Source: Acinetobacter baumannii (GTDB taxonomy: Bacteria; Pseudomonadota; Gammaproteobacteria; Pseudomonadales; Moraxellaceae). From it: 64,000 bases of DNA. The DNA is taken from assembly GCF_016508585.1 (NCBI RefSeq), contig NZ_JADVOP010000007.1, forward strand, positions 62,001 through 126,000, read 5' to 3'. The notes beneath the pieces are model-generated. The model had not been told where the DNA came from. It saw nothing but the letters and a program-made list of their open reading frames with translations, and ran no database searches. The position numbers were made by a program, and so were the translations under genes. Within the stretch, counting starts at the first letter, position 1, and each line of letters starts with the position of its first letter. This document shows positions 1-9,188 of this stretch, in pieces.

Positions 1-1
1 T

Positions 2-805
2 GAAGCAATCATTGTCCTTGACCCAGTGAACTTAAATGTCATTAAAGATGGTTTGGTCAATGGCATCAAAACCTTTGTCGGTGGGAATTGTACGGTTTCA
101 TTGATGTTGATGGGCATGGGTTCATTGTTCCAACACAACTTGGTGGAATGGATGACCGCGATGACCTATCAAGCAGCCTCTGGAGCTGGCGCGCAGAATA
201 TGCGTGAATTGATTACAGGCATGGGTTACTTATATAACAATACTCAAGACCTGTTGGATGACCCTCGTTCTGCAATTTTAGATATCGACAGTAAAATTGC
301 TGAATTACAACGGGGGGAAGGCTTTCCCAAAGCCAACTTTGGCGTACCTTTAGCAGGCTCTTTGATTCCTTATATTGACAAACAGCTTGAAAGTGGTCAG
401 TCAAAAGAAGAGTGGAAAGGTCAAGTTGAAACCAACAAAATCTTAGGCAACGCTCAAATTGTTCCAATTGATGGTCACTGTGTACGTATTGGTGCAATGC
501 GTTGTCACTCACAAGCCTTGACCCTGAAATTGAAGAAAGATGTTCCGCTTGATGAAATTGAAGATATGATTCGTCAGTCTAACCCATGGGCAAAAGTCGT
601 ACCCAATACACGTGAAGCATCAATGAACGATCTTACTCCTGTAGCAGTCACAGGAACGCTCTCTGTTCCTGTTGGTCGTCTGCGCAAGTTAAATATGGGT
701 AAAGAATATTTAGGTGCATTTACCGTAGGTGATCAATTACTTTGGGGTGCAGCTGAACCTTTACGTCGTATGTTACGTATTCTAATTGACTATAAAAATG
801 CTTAA
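2..805 (+). CDS. asd: Aspartate-semialdehyde dehydrogenase, C-terminal part (5' end outside window)
   Basis: Asd reduces aspartyl-4-phosphate to aspartate semialdehyde with NADPH, the branch point to lysine/diaminopimelate, threonine and methionine. The frame is open from base 2 and reads [18 protein letters not shown], so the N-terminal NADP-binding part is missing. Visible family features are the segment [14 protein letters not shown], whose Cys is the expected catalytic cysteine, and the later stretch [19 protein letters not shown]. The GTG at position 26 is internal, not a real start. A strong terminator follows the stop. The sequence matches the gammaproteobacterial Asd type well; only the 5' truncation limits the call. 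Confidence 0.96.
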   Translation, partial: EAIIVLDPVNLNVIKDGLVNGIKTFVGGNCTVSLMLMGMGSLFQHNLVEWMTAMTYQAASGAGAQNMRELITGMGYLYNNTQDLLDDPRSAILDIDSKIAELQRGEGFPKANFGVPLAGSLIPYIDKQLESGQSKEEWKGQVETNKILGNAQIVPIDGHCVRIGAMRCHSQALTLKLKKDVPLDEIEDMIRQSNPWAKVVPNTREASMNDLTPVAVTGTLSVPVGRLRKLNMGKEYLGAFTVGDQLLWGAAEPLRRMLRILIDYKNA

Positions 806-830
806 AGTCACAAAAAAGCCTTAAACATTG

Positions 831-861
831 AAAAAGCCGATCTATCTTGATCGGCTTTTTT
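831..861 (+). terminator. Rho-independent terminator after asd
   Basis: A 12-bp stem (AAAAAGCCGATC paired with GATCGGCTTTTT), a 6-nt loop and a closing T run lie 25 bp after the asd stop. The A/T symmetry would let it work on either strand, but only asd reads into it. Confidence 0.9.
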
Positions 862-967
862 ATGTAACTATATTTGTGTAACTCTAATGTTAATAATTTA
901 CATATAGACTACAGCGAAATATTGTATCATTGAGATGCCTTGAACTTTGTCAGAGCAATGGATAGAG

Positions 968-2428
968 ATGACTGTATATAACAAATTAAAAATTGCCATT
1001 TTAGCCATCATGACGTCGCAAACAATCAGTGCGATTACGATAGATCCGATTCAAGTTCAATCGGGGTCTGGGGATCTTCTGTACGCAGAAATGAAATTCA
1101 GCAATGCCAATCCCAATGAAAAAATAGAAGTGGGTCTGGCAGATGCAGACGACATCCAACATATTGGAATGACCACACAGGCGCCCGGACATTTAAACTT
1201 TTATACGCGTCGTTCTGGCGACGGGACTGGGGTTATCGTCATTACTTCTTCTCGTCCCATCATTGAATCTGAACTGAATATCTTACTTAAGGTTAAAGAA
1301 GGCAGTGCTACACATATCCAGCAAGTAAGAACACCTTTAACACGTGGACGCAACAACATTCCCGCACCGATGGTGAATGCCAATACCAAAGAAAAACCGC
1401 TTAATCCTCAAATTATTGTGAGTGAAAAAGACATCGCATTGAATTTGCCAACCAGCACTCAATATCAAGTCTCCACACCACAGACAGTAACGCCGCCAAC
1501 AAGCAAAAAATCCAATATAGCACCGGATAACCAACAAGCATTGGCAATCAGTGTTATTGCACCTCCTGCATTGAAGATTGAACAAAAAACTGCGGTGAAC
1601 CATAGTGAAATTTCGCCAAACACCCCACCTGTAGCGATCAATAAAGATGAAACTCACGCTACTGCTGTTGCAAATCCACAAGTCGTGATTCCATCCAAGC
1701 CTATTGGACAGCCTGAAAAACCACCCCAACAGACTCAAACAGCCCAGTTCCAAACACCAAAAGCGGAACCCAAAAAAGCACCTGCTGAACATAAATCTGA
1801 AAAAGCCAATGCGGTCAAGCCTAAAACGGACACTCAAAAAGCACTCAAACAAAATAAACCGACAGCCAATAAGAATTTAGACAAAGCGCCAAGACATGTT
1901 GTGCGAGCCAACGAATCACTTTGGAAGATTGCATCTCGTATCGCAGCAGAAACCCACCAGAGTGTTCCGGAAGTGATGCGTCAAATCAAAGAGAATAATG
2001 CAGATGCCTTTATTCAAGGTGACATCAATCGTATCCGTCGAGGTGTTGCACTGAATTTAGCTGCAAGCTATCAACAAGTTCCGCAAATTCAATCTAAAGT
2101 TCCACCTGTGGCGCCTCAGATTGCCAAAAAGCAGTCTGGTTCTGCCAAATACCGTTTAGATCAGGCGGAGATGAGTTTAGTAGCAGATAATGAACAGTCT
2201 TCTGCGCAAGGTTCTGCAAAACAAAATACACAGGTGAATCAGACTACTGCTGAATTATCCACAAAAGTTATGACATCTCGTGAAAAAACAGTTAAATTAC
2301 AGAAGAATGTGACCCAACTTGCATCGGCTTTACAAGAAAAGAATCAGCGAATTCAATTATTAAATGCTCGGCTTGCTCAATTGCAACAGCAATTACAACA
2401 GCAAAATGTAAAGAAGCCAAATAGTTAG
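968..2428 (+). CDS. fimV: FimV-like protein, N-terminal (periplasmic) half with LysM domain
   Basis: FimV/HubP proteins are polar peptidoglycan-binding scaffolds for type IV pilus and twitching functions. Residues 1-22 form a signal peptide (ending TISA). A FimV N-terminal domain follows at about 23-130, then a long Pro/Gln/Lys-rich linker. A LysM domain at about 305-365 starts HVVRANESLWKIA and contains NADAF and INRIRRG. The end is a Gln-rich coiled coil. The ORF stops just where family members normally have their transmembrane segment, and the following gene supplies that segment and the C-terminal domain. ATG 968 gives a clean signal peptide; a TTG at 947 would add seven residues before it. 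Confidence 0.85.
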   Translation: MTVYNKLKIAILAIMTSQTISAITIDPIQVQSGSGDLLYAEMKFSNANPNEKIEVGLADADDIQHIGMTTQAPGHLNFYTRRSGDGTGVIVITSSRPIIESELNILLKVKEGSATHIQQVRTPLTRGRNNIPAPMVNANTKEKPLNPQIIVSEKDIALNLPTSTQYQVSTPQTVTPPTSKKSNIAPDNQQALAISVIAPPALKIEQKTAVNHSEISPNTPPVAINKDETHATAVANPQVVIPSKPIGQPEKPPQQTQTAQFQTPKAEPKKAPAEHKSEKANAVKPKTDTQKALKQNKPTANKNLDKAPRHVVRANESLWKIASRIAAETHQSVPEVMRQIKENNADAFIQGDINRIRRGVALNLAASYQQVPQIQSKVPPVAPQIAKKQSGSAKYRLDQAEMSLVADNEQSSAQGSAKQNTQVNQTTAELSTKVMTSREKTVKLQKNVTQLASALQEKNQRIQLLNARLAQLQQQLQQQNVKKPNS

Positions 2429-2476
2429 GATATATTAAGGAAATTGATTCATTGTGCTCAATGAAGGGGAAATAAA

Positions 2477-3784
2477 ATGTTGTTGTATGTGATTCCATTT
2501 GTTTTACTGTTGGTGGTTGCCATCGTTTTAAAGAAACGAGAAGATGCCAACAAAGAAAATACCAATACGGCGAGCAAAAAGACCAATAATAAAAAATCGT
2601 CAAAAAAGAATGTAGCACGTACTGCACGTACCTCACAAAAACAACGTACGGCTGTTGTTGAAAATGAAGTGGTGGTGCAGCAAGCAACAAAACCATTAAG
2701 TCCTGAACTAAAAAATAGTATCGAAAAACTGATTGCTGCAAAAAACTATTTTTCGGCTGAAGCTAAAATCAATCAAGCACTCAATCAAGATAATGCGCAG
2801 CATGAGTTATATCTCTATCTTCTGGATGTGCATTTAGCACAAAAAGACGAATTTGCAGTGAATCAATTGATTAACCATATTCGCTCCTTGGGTCTTGACG
2901 ATATTGTTGCCCAGGCTGAAGAAAAGAAAAAAGCAACTCAGACTGAAAGTCCGATTGAGTCGATTGCTTTTGTTCCACCCACACCAGATCCTGTGGTTCC
3001 AGAAGTCAAAAATACTGCTGCATTTGATGCCTTGATTGGCAATATAGAAACAACTCCAGCAACACCAGCTGCTGCAAACTCAGAAACGCCTATTCGCGAT
3101 GATGTTGAGACACTTGAATTCAATGCGTCAGTCGCTCAAGAAAAATCAGAAGAAAAGCCGCCAGTACAACCACTGGAATTTAATTTAGATTCAACTCCAC
3201 AGGCACAGCCTACGGTAGAGTTTTCTTTCGAAACAGTTGAACCAACAACTGAGACTGCAAAAGAAACAATAACACCTTTGGAATTTAGCTTTACAGCTAA
3301 TGAGCCCACTGTTGCGCCTGTTGAAAAACCAGTCGAAGTTGAAATTGCACCTGAATTTAAACTGGATTTTGCTGAACCGGTTGCAACGCCTGAAAAGGAA
3401 CAGACTGAAGCGCCTCAGGCATTTGAATTTAAATTGACACCAACAGAAGCTGAAACGTCTGTTGAGACACAGCCTGCTTTCCATTTTGATCTAGAAGCAG
3501 AATCACAAACGTCTGAACCTGAATCATTTGCTTCCCAACTGAATTTAGAAGTCCCGGATCAAGTTGAAGCAGTTACGCCTGTTGAAACAACTGATCCTCT
3601 ATTAGCTTCATTTCCAGAACTTGCCCAAGTTAATGAAATTCAACTCAATTTGGATCTAGCCCAACAATATATCCAACTCGGTGCTTATGCTTCAGCACGT
3701 GCATTACTGTCGCAGGATGAGTCTGTATATACGGCTGAGCAACGCCAACAATCGCAGAATTTACTGAGCCAAATTGCTTCATGA
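2477..3784 (+). CDS. FimV-like protein, membrane/cytoplasmic half (C-terminal FimV domain)
   Basis: The protein opens with a transmembrane helix (residues about 1-18) and a Lys-rich stop-transfer stretch. A short helical TPR-like region follows (about 70-145: LSPELKNSIEKLIAAKNYFSAEAKINQAL), then a long acidic, repetitive linker rich in EF(K/S/N)L-type motifs. The C-terminus, NLDLAQQYIQLGAYASARALL at about 388-410, matches the FimV C-terminal domain. It lies 48 bp downstream of the FimV N-terminal ORF with its own ribosome site (AAGGGGA) and an in-frame stop just before the ATG. It is therefore a separate gene, probably cotranscribed. Together the two ORFs cover one canonical FimV. Confidence 0.8.
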   Translation: MLLYVIPFVLLLVVAIVLKKREDANKENTNTASKKTNNKKSSKKNVARTARTSQKQRTAVVENEVVVQQATKPLSPELKNSIEKLIAAKNYFSAEAKINQALNQDNAQHELYLYLLDVHLAQKDEFAVNQLINHIRSLGLDDIVAQAEEKKKATQTESPIESIAFVPPTPDPVVPEVKNTAAFDALIGNIETTPATPAAANSETPIRDDVETLEFNASVAQEKSEEKPPVQPLEFNLDSTPQAQPTVEFSFETVEPTTETAKETITPLEFSFTANEPTVAPVEKPVEVEIAPEFKLDFAEPVATPEKEQTEAPQAFEFKLTPTEAETSVETQPAFHFDLEAESQTSEPESFASQLNLEVPDQVEAVTPVETTDPLLASFPELAQVNEIQLNLDLAQQYIQLGAYASARALLSQDESVYTAEQRQQSQNLLSQIAS

Positions 3785-3845
3785 AGTTATGGTCTGTTTT
3801 AATTTGATAATACGAATTGTCAGACATCGTTCAGCGATTTAAGAT

Positions 3846-3871
3846 AAAGCAGTCATTCATGGCTGCTTTTT
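3846..3871 (+). terminator. Terminator hairpin ending at the start codon of the next gene
   Basis: AAAGCAG pairs with CTGCTTT around a short partly paired loop and is followed by TTTTTATT. The T run ends four bases before the asparaginase ATG. It probably ends the fimV transcript. Confidence 0.65.
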
Positions 3872-3874
3872 ATT

Positions 3875-4849
3875 ATGAACAAAAAAATTGCTTTAATTTA
3901 CATGGGTGGAACTTTTGGATGCATTGGCGAGCCGTTAGCTCCCATGTCTGAACATGAATTCATTCCACAGCTCAAACGGATTCTCCCGCCTCAACTGAAA
4001 ATTGAATGCTTTAAAGCAGCCAGTATTAAAGACAGTAGTGCATGTACTGCTCTTGATTGGTTAATGCTGGTTCAACAAATTCAAAGCTTGCAACGACAAA
4101 GTTTCGAGCATTTTGTTGTGATTCATGGGACCGATACCCTCAGCTATGCTGCGGCGACTTTATCTCGTTTTCTAGCTCAATCATGTCATGTCATTATTAC
4201 AGGGAGCCAATACCCCTTACTCAATCTTCAAGGCAATGACACACGTGAGTTTACCGATGCAATTGATAATTTAAATACAGCACTTGATGCCGTCACCAAA
4301 TTACCTGTAGGTGTTTATCTTGCATTCTTCCATCAAGTGATTCATGCCCAGACTGCGCTAAAAACCCATAGTACTGCTTTGGATGCATTCAGAGGCTTAA
4401 AAGCAGAAGAGCCTATTCATCAGGACTCGTCTATTCTTCAAATCCAACCATCACATATTGAAAAAGCCGGATTATTGAATATTGTAAATTGGATGATGGT
4501 GCCGACTGAATTATTACAGTTTAAAAATAATCTCAACACCCTCGCTCAACATCCACCGCACTTTTTAATTATCCAAGCTTATGGGGTTGGAAATTTGGCT
4601 GTTGATACAGGCATTATTCAAAGTTTTAAAAACTTACAGACCAAAGGTTGCCAAATTATTTTATCCACTCAAGTTCCTCTAGGCGGCATGGATCAACGCT
4701 ATGCAATTAGCCAATGGATTCAGGACTCAAAAATTTTAGTCAGTGATGCGCTCAGTCAAGCAGATCTTTATGCCAAAATTCTGAAAATTTATTTACAATA
4801 CCCGACTTCGCAACAATGGCATAACCATTGGTATGATCATCCTGAATAG
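3875..4849 (+). CDS. ansA: L-asparaginase (type I-like, cytoplasmic)
   Basis: It hydrolyses asparagine to aspartate and ammonia. The two family signatures are present: MGGTFGC with the nucleophilic threonine at about residue 13, and HGTDTLSYAA (Thr86-Asp87) as the second active-site element. No signal peptide is seen, so the cytoplasmic type is likely. At 324 residues it is slightly shorter than E. coli AnsA (338). No Shine-Dalgarno sequence precedes ATG 3875, because a terminator hairpin abuts it, and an in-frame TAA at 3845 excludes a much longer form. It lies 8 bp before truA and is probably cotranscribed with it. Whether asparagine or glutamine is preferred cannot be read from the sequence. 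Confidence 0.88.
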   Translation: MNKKIALIYMGGTFGCIGEPLAPMSEHEFIPQLKRILPPQLKIECFKAASIKDSSACTALDWLMLVQQIQSLQRQSFEHFVVIHGTDTLSYAAATLSRFLAQSCHVIITGSQYPLLNLQGNDTREFTDAIDNLNTALDAVTKLPVGVYLAFFHQVIHAQTALKTHSTALDAFRGLKAEEPIHQDSSILQIQPSHIEKAGLLNIVNWMMVPTELLQFKNNLNTLAQHPPHFLIIQAYGVGNLAVDTGIIQSFKNLQTKGCQIILSTQVPLGGMDQRYAISQWIQDSKILVSDALSQADLYAKILKIYLQYPTSQQWHNHWYDHPE

Positions 4850-4857
4850 AGGTATTT

Positions 4858-5655
4858 ATGCAACGCTTTGCAATTGGTATTGAGTTTTGTGGCATTCGAT
4901 ATAAAGGTTGGCAAACTCAACAGCCTGGCGTACGTAGTATTCAGGAGACAATGGAAAAAGTACTGAGCACCATCGCTGACGAACCGATTATCTTACATGG
5001 TGCCGGACGTACCGACGCAGGTGTTCATGCCACCAATATGGTTGCTCATTTTGATACCAATGCAATTCGTCCCATGCGTGGCTGGTTAATGGGATCTAAT
5101 AGCCAATTACCCAAGGATATTTCCATCCAATGGATTAAAGAAATGGATATGGATTTCCATGCGCGTTTTAAAGCTCAAGCACGCCGTTATCGCTATGTTG
5201 TATATCAGTCGGCAAATCGCCCCGCCTTATTGCATAAACAAGTAACCCACGCTTATTACCCACTTGATGTGGATAAAATGATTGCAGCGGCTGCAAAATT
5301 TGAAGGAACGCATAATTTCGAAAGTTTCCGTGCTGCAGCATGTCAGTCCAATCAGCCTGTACGCCATGTCAAGCACTGTCGTTTAATTCGCCATGGCAAT
5401 TATCTGGTTCTGGATATTCAGGCTGATGGCTTCTTGCATCACATGGTCCGCAATATTATGGGCTGCCTGCTTGAAATTGGTCAGGGCATGTATGAAATTG
5501 ATCACATTGACCAGATTTTTGCAGCACAGGACCGTAAAGCAGCTGGAATTACCGCCCCTCCTGATGGTTTATATTTCATTCATGCAGATTATCCTGAACA
5601 GTTTGAATTGCCCCGCCCCCCTCTAGGACCTCATTGGTTAAATATGCCTGAATAA
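4858..5655 (+). CDS. truA: tRNA pseudouridine(38-40) synthase
   Basis: TruA isomerises uridines 38-40 in the anticodon arm of tRNAs. The catalytic aspartate lies in GAGRTDAGVHA (Asp53). Other TruA blocks are visible: YKGWQTQQPG near the N-terminus, FHARFKAQARRYRY at about 99-112 and DGFLHHMVRNIMG at about 190-202. The length of 265 residues is normal. The ribosome site GAGGTATTT precedes ATG 4858, 8 bp after the asparaginase stop. Confidence 0.97.
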   Translation: MQRFAIGIEFCGIRYKGWQTQQPGVRSIQETMEKVLSTIADEPIILHGAGRTDAGVHATNMVAHFDTNAIRPMRGWLMGSNSQLPKDISIQWIKEMDMDFHARFKAQARRYRYVVYQSANRPALLHKQVTHAYYPLDVDKMIAAAAKFEGTHNFESFRAAACQSNQPVRHVKHCRLIRHGNYLVLDIQADGFLHHMVRNIMGCLLEIGQGMYEIDHIDQIFAAQDRKAAGITAPPDGLYFIHADYPEQFELPRPPLGPHWLNMPE

Positions 5656-5672
5656 TCTTTTCGTTTAGGCAT

Positions 5673-5703
5673 AAAAAATCCTTCTCTAGTGAAGGATTTT
5701 TTT
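5673..5703 (+). terminator. Bidirectional terminator between truA and the AraC gene
   Basis: AAAAAATCCTTC pairs with GAAGGATTTTTT around a 6-nt loop, 18 bp after truA. T runs on both strands suit the convergent arrangement. Confidence 0.88.
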
Positions 5704-5748
5704 GAATATTAAACAATACCAAGCCTTTCAGTCATTGAAAGCCATTCT

Positions 5749-6759
5749 TTAACGTTGTTTACGCTTTCTATATTCAACAGGTGTTTCATTGGTCCAACGT
5801 TTAAACGCTCGGTAGAAAGTACTTGGCTCAGAAAAACCTGTGAGATATACAATACGTTCAACACTTTCATTGGTATTGGCCAAGAGTTTTTTGGCCAAAC
5901 GACAGCGGTAATCTGAAAGAATTTGCTGAAAACTGGTATTGGCTTCCGACAGCTGGGTACGCAAACGACGAGGAGTGATACTCAATTGAGCAGCCACTGT
6001 TTCTAAAGTTGTTTCACCGCTCTCCAAAGTTGAACCAATTGCCCGGCGAACCTCACCGACCAAATCATAACGCGCCAGTTCTTGAAGCTTTTCAATCGCT
6101 AACTGCTCATGTAACTGTAAAAGTTCGGGTTCAGCTTGCCACAATGGATAGTCTAAAATGGCAGGGTCAAAATACAAACGCGTTTCTTTCTGCCCTAAAC
6201 TCACAGGACAGCCATAAACACGATAGTACTCTCCATCAGAGGCACCTTGAGAAAAGTTGAAATCGATATAGATCGGTTCAAAACGTCCTTCAGTAATGAA
6301 TTTAAAGAAGCGTAAAATGCCCGAAATGGCGCACTCAGAAAAATGACGATTGACAATATTTTCGCCCCAAGGCTGTTCACCATTGGTTAAATAACATCGT
6401 CCATTATCATCAACCACCAGCTTCGCATGGAAAGCATCACTGATCAGACGTTGATATGCGAGTGCCCGTTTGAGTCCTTCACCAAAGTTTTCACTTGAAA
6501 TGAATAAATGTTCAATCACCTGTCCACGGTAAAGGGGTAAATGTTCTCCGAGATGTAAACCAATATCTGGATCGTTACTGACTTCCTCAGCAGCCACCCA
6601 AAACGCAAATTGTGCATTTAATGGTGTTCGTGCATTTTGATCAACCTGACCCAATGCCACACCTGCCTTTGATAATATTTCTTCTGTCGGCAATCCTGCA
6701 CGACGGATCGCTTGATAGCCTAATCGTAAAACAACCGAAGCATCAGTTAGCTGGCTCAC
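5749..6759 (-). CDS. AraC-family transcriptional regulator
   Basis: A 336-residue regulator with an N-terminal arabinose-binding-type domain of the OruR/ArgR-like AraC group (about 1-200) and a C-terminal AraC helix-turn-helix pair (about 235-333). The second helix shows LTGFSEPSTFYRAFKRWTN followed by ETPVEYRK. No adjacent target gene is obvious: truA converges on it and infA diverges from it, so it may act elsewhere or on itself. The ligand is unknown. Confidence 0.88.
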   Translation of the reverse strand: MSQLTDASVVLRLGYQAIRRAGLPTEEILSKAGVALGQVDQNARTPLNAQFAFWVAAEEVSNDPDIGLHLGEHLPLYRGQVIEHLFISSENFGEGLKRALAYQRLISDAFHAKLVVDDNGRCYLTNGEQPWGENIVNRHFSECAISGILRFFKFITEGRFEPIYIDFNFSQGASDGEYYRVYGCPVSLGQKETRLYFDPAILDYPLWQAEPELLQLHEQLAIEKLQELARYDLVGEVRRAIGSTLESGETTLETVAAQLSITPRRLRTQLSEANTSFQQILSDYRCRLAKKLLANTNESVERIVYLTGFSEPSTFYRAFKRWTNETPVEYRKRKQR

Positions 6760-6925
6760 GCAGTGCCCTTCCTTGTATGTTATTCATTTATACTTAAAAC
6801 CTTTGATTTAGATTACCGTCGATTGACCGAACTGACAATATTTATCCGCTATTTTTTGTAGAAATTGTTTAACAAGATGTTCGCTTATTTTCAAGTCATC
6901 TGCCACCTTCCCATACCGAATAATC

Positions 6926-6954
6926 TTGTTTTTCTATAAAAAATTGCCTATAAT
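6926..6954 (+). promoter_or_regulatory. Sigma70 promoter of infA
   Basis: TTGTTT (6926-6931) and a perfect TATAAT (6949-6954) are separated by 17 bp. Transcription would begin about 25 bp before the infA start codon, giving a short leader. Confidence 0.75.
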
Positions 6955-6987
6955 TTGCGCCTTTCCAATTTGATCATCAGGTAGGCT

Positions 6988-7209
6988 ATGGCCAATAAAG
7001 AGGAACTTATCGAGTTCGAAGGCGTTGTCACCGAAACGCTTCCTAATACTATGTTCCGTGTACGTTTAGAAAACGGTCACGAAGTGATTGCTCACATTTC
7101 TGGTAAAATGCGTAAACACTATATTCGTATTTTAACTGGCGATAATGTAAAAGTAGAAATGACACCTTATGACTTAACTAAGGGTCGTATTACTTATCGT
7201 GCACGCTAA
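6988..7209 (+). CDS. infA: Translation initiation factor IF-1
   Basis: IF-1 binds the ribosomal A site during initiation. The 73-residue protein is a single S1/OB-fold domain with typical motifs: [13 protein letters not shown], the [10 protein letters not shown] strand, [11 protein letters not shown] and the C-terminal [11 protein letters not shown]. Length and sequence are standard. It is monocistronic, with its own promoter and terminator. Confidence 0.98.
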   Translation: MANKEELIEFEGVVTETLPNTMFRVRLENGHEVIAHISGKMRKHYIRILTGDNVKVEMTPYDLTKGRITYRAR

Positions 7210-7223
7210 GTTTTAGTGTAAGC

Positions 7224-7248
7224 AAAAGCCACTATGAGGTGGCTTTTT
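7224..7248 (+). terminator. Terminator after infA
   Basis: AAAAGCCAC pairs with GTGGCTTTT around TATGAG, with one further T, starting 15 bp after the infA stop. Confidence 0.88.
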
Positions 7249-7587
7249 CAATATCTATAAAATATATCATCTGGCTTACGATACATTGTTATTGTCTAGT
7301 TATTGCGTCGTTGACGCTAAAATCTGTTCCTGAATATACATCGCGACCAACATACCTCAAATTTAATCTACTTATAATCCTGTACAAGGCACGTATTTTT
7401 GCGCTCGTGTAATTTTTATTGCTCTGTTTTCAATATTTTCGGCTTTTTTACTGGATACGATTACAAATTTAAGTTTTTGGGAGTAAATCCGATTTCGCAA
7501 TCTGTCTACAGACACTGATCCATATATTGATTAAACTCATTGCATTGAGTCTTTCAAATCAAACTCTCACTTGATTGGGTGAAGCTG
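7249..7587. other. Intergenic stretch with no recognisable gene
   Basis: About 340 AT-rich bases between the infA terminator and the next gene. Open frames are short and lack coding character. It presumably holds the promoter of the downstream lipoprotein gene, but I could not pick one out with confidence. Confidence 0.5.
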
Positions 7588-7995
7588 ATGAAAAAATATT
7601 TATACGTCTATGCGTGTGTGTCGATTACTTTCAGCATTGCAGGCTGTCAGAGTGTCGACACCCGACCTGAAAATTTAGATCAATATTTACAGCAGTTTAT
7701 TGGTAAATCAAGCAGTGAAATACAAGCCGAGCTAAACTTTAAAGCTTTAGGTTATCAAGTCAGTGATCACATCCAAACCACCACTGACACATTAACGTAT
7801 ACCATCCTTCGTCCTATCAATATCCCTATGACAGGAAGCAATGCAACTGTGGGTTCAAATGCGATGGGAATGCCTGTCATTCGCTATGACACGGCAGGTA
7901 CACCCAGTTATGACATCAACTTTAATTGCAGAGTCACCTTTAAATTAAACAATGCTATTGCCGAATCTGTTCAATATACGGGGCGTGCATGTTAA
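7588..7995 (+). CDS. Small lipoprotein of unknown function
   Basis: A 135-residue protein with a lipoprotein signal peptide ending in the lipobox SIAGC (Cys at about residue 19), so it should be lipid-anchored in the envelope. The mature part has no domain I recognise. Two further cysteines (FNCRV and the C-terminal RAC) could form a disulfide. A Gly/Ala/Met-rich segment lies at about 87-98. ATG 7588 is preferred because TTGGGTG lies upstream; a GTG at 7579 would add three residues. Confidence 0.7.
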   Translation: MKKYLYVYACVSITFSIAGCQSVDTRPENLDQYLQQFIGKSSSEIQAELNFKALGYQVSDHIQTTTDTLTYTILRPINIPMTGSNATVGSNAMGMPVIRYDTAGTPSYDINFNCRVTFKLNNAIAESVQYTGRAC

Positions 7996-8020
7996 TTTTA
8001 CTGGGCAATTTTACGTATAA

Positions 8021-8044
8021 AAAACACAGCCTAGGCTGTGTTTT
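8021..8044. terminator. Bidirectional terminator between the lipoprotein gene and leuB
   Basis: A perfect palindrome, AAAACACAGCC-TA-GGCTGTGTTTT, lies between two convergent genes with A/T tracts on both sides. The loop is very small, but the position and symmetry support termination on both strands. Confidence 0.8.
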
Positions 8045-8067
8045 GGAAGAACATTGAGAACAAACAA

Positions 8068-9147
8068 TTAACCTATTGCAGTGACTACCGCTGAACCCAT
8101 CTCGGTTGTTCCAACTTTGGTCATTCCTTCAGACATAATGTCGCCAGTGCGCAAGCCTTGATCTAAAACTTGTCCTACAGCATCTTCAATTGCTTTTGCA
8201 GCTGTTTCTTCACGGAAGGTATAGCGAAGCATCATGGCAACAGAAAGGATTGTTGCCAACGGATTGGCTACGTTTTGTCCTGCAATATCAGGTGCAGAAC
8301 CATGGCACGGCTCATACATTCCCTTGCCGTTTTCATCCAGAGATGCAGATGGAAGCATACCAATCGAACCTGTGAGCATCGCAGCTTCATCTGAAAGAAT
8401 ATCACCAAACAAATTGCCTGTGACAATCACGTCAAATTGCTTTGGTGCACGTACCAATTGCATAGCTGCATTGTCTACATACATATGCGAAAGATTGATA
8501 TTCGGATATTCCGCTTCTTTTAATGCTGTAACCGTTTGTTTCCAAAGCTCAGTGACTTCAAGAACATTGGCTTTATCCACCGAGCAGACTTTACCCCCCC
8601 GTAAATTCGCCATTTCAAAAGCAACTTTAGCAATACGCTTGATTTCTGACTCTGCATAGACGTCGGTGTTAAACCCCTGCTTCTCACCATTTTCAAGCTC
8701 ACGAATACCCCGTGGCTGACCAAAATAGATGCCCCCTGTGAGTTCACGAACAATTAAAATATCCAGGCCAGCTACAATTTCAGGCTTAAGGCTTGAAGCA
8801 TCCGCCAACTGTGGATAGAGAATTGCAGGACGTAAGTTTGCAAATAGGTTTAATTCACTACGGATTTTCAATAACCCACGTTCAGGGCGGATTGAGCGTT
8901 CAATCGTGTCCCATTTTGGACCACCCACTGCACCGAGTAAAATTGCATCTGCTTTTTTTGCTTGGTCTGCTGTCACTGCTGGATAAGGTTCGCCATGTGC
9001 ATCAATTGCAGCACCGCCCAATAAACCATGTTCCCATGTTAAACCTAAATTAAATTTTTCATTGACACGCGTAAGTACTTTTTCAGCAGCGGCAACGATC
9101 TCTGGACCGATACCATCACCTGCCAAAATCAAAATTTGTTTAGACAT
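8068..9147 (-). CDS. leuB: 3-isopropylmalate dehydrogenase
   Basis: LeuB oxidises and decarboxylates 3-isopropylmalate to 2-ketoisocaproate with NAD+ in leucine synthesis. Family features include LAGDGIGPE at the N-terminus, [11 protein letters not shown], the substrate loop [27 protein letters not shown] and the dinucleotide motif [14 protein letters not shown]. The length of 359 residues is typical. ATG 9147 is favoured over 9159 because a GGAA lies about 7 bases before it. It is the last of the local leucine genes, after leuC, leuD and a lipoprotein gene on the same strand. Confidence 0.97.
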   Translation of the reverse strand: MSKQILILAGDGIGPEIVAAAEKVLTRVNEKFNLGLTWEHGLLGGAAIDAHGEPYPAVTADQAKKADAILLGAVGGPKWDTIERSIRPERGLLKIRSELNLFANLRPAILYPQLADASSLKPEIVAGLDILIVRELTGGIYFGQPRGIRELENGEKQGFNTDVYAESEIKRIAKVAFEMANLRGGKVCSVDKANVLEVTELWKQTVTALKEAEYPNINLSHMYVDNAAMQLVRAPKQFDVIVTGNLFGDILSDEAAMLTGSIGMLPSASLDENGKGMYEPCHGSAPDIAGQNVANPLATILSVAMMLRYTFREETAAKAIEDAVGQVLDQGLRTGDIMSEGMTKVGTTEMGSAVVTAIG

Positions 9148-9188
9148 TTGCAGTTCCATTTATATTCAGTATCTCTACTGATTTGAGA

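Noticed and set aside
1337..1852. 171-codon open frame on the minus strand within fimV
   Set aside because: It is antisense to a clear FimV gene; the frame is open because of the Pro/Gln/Lys-rich linker, and its product is a low-complexity Phe/Arg/Cys-rich sequence without domain features.
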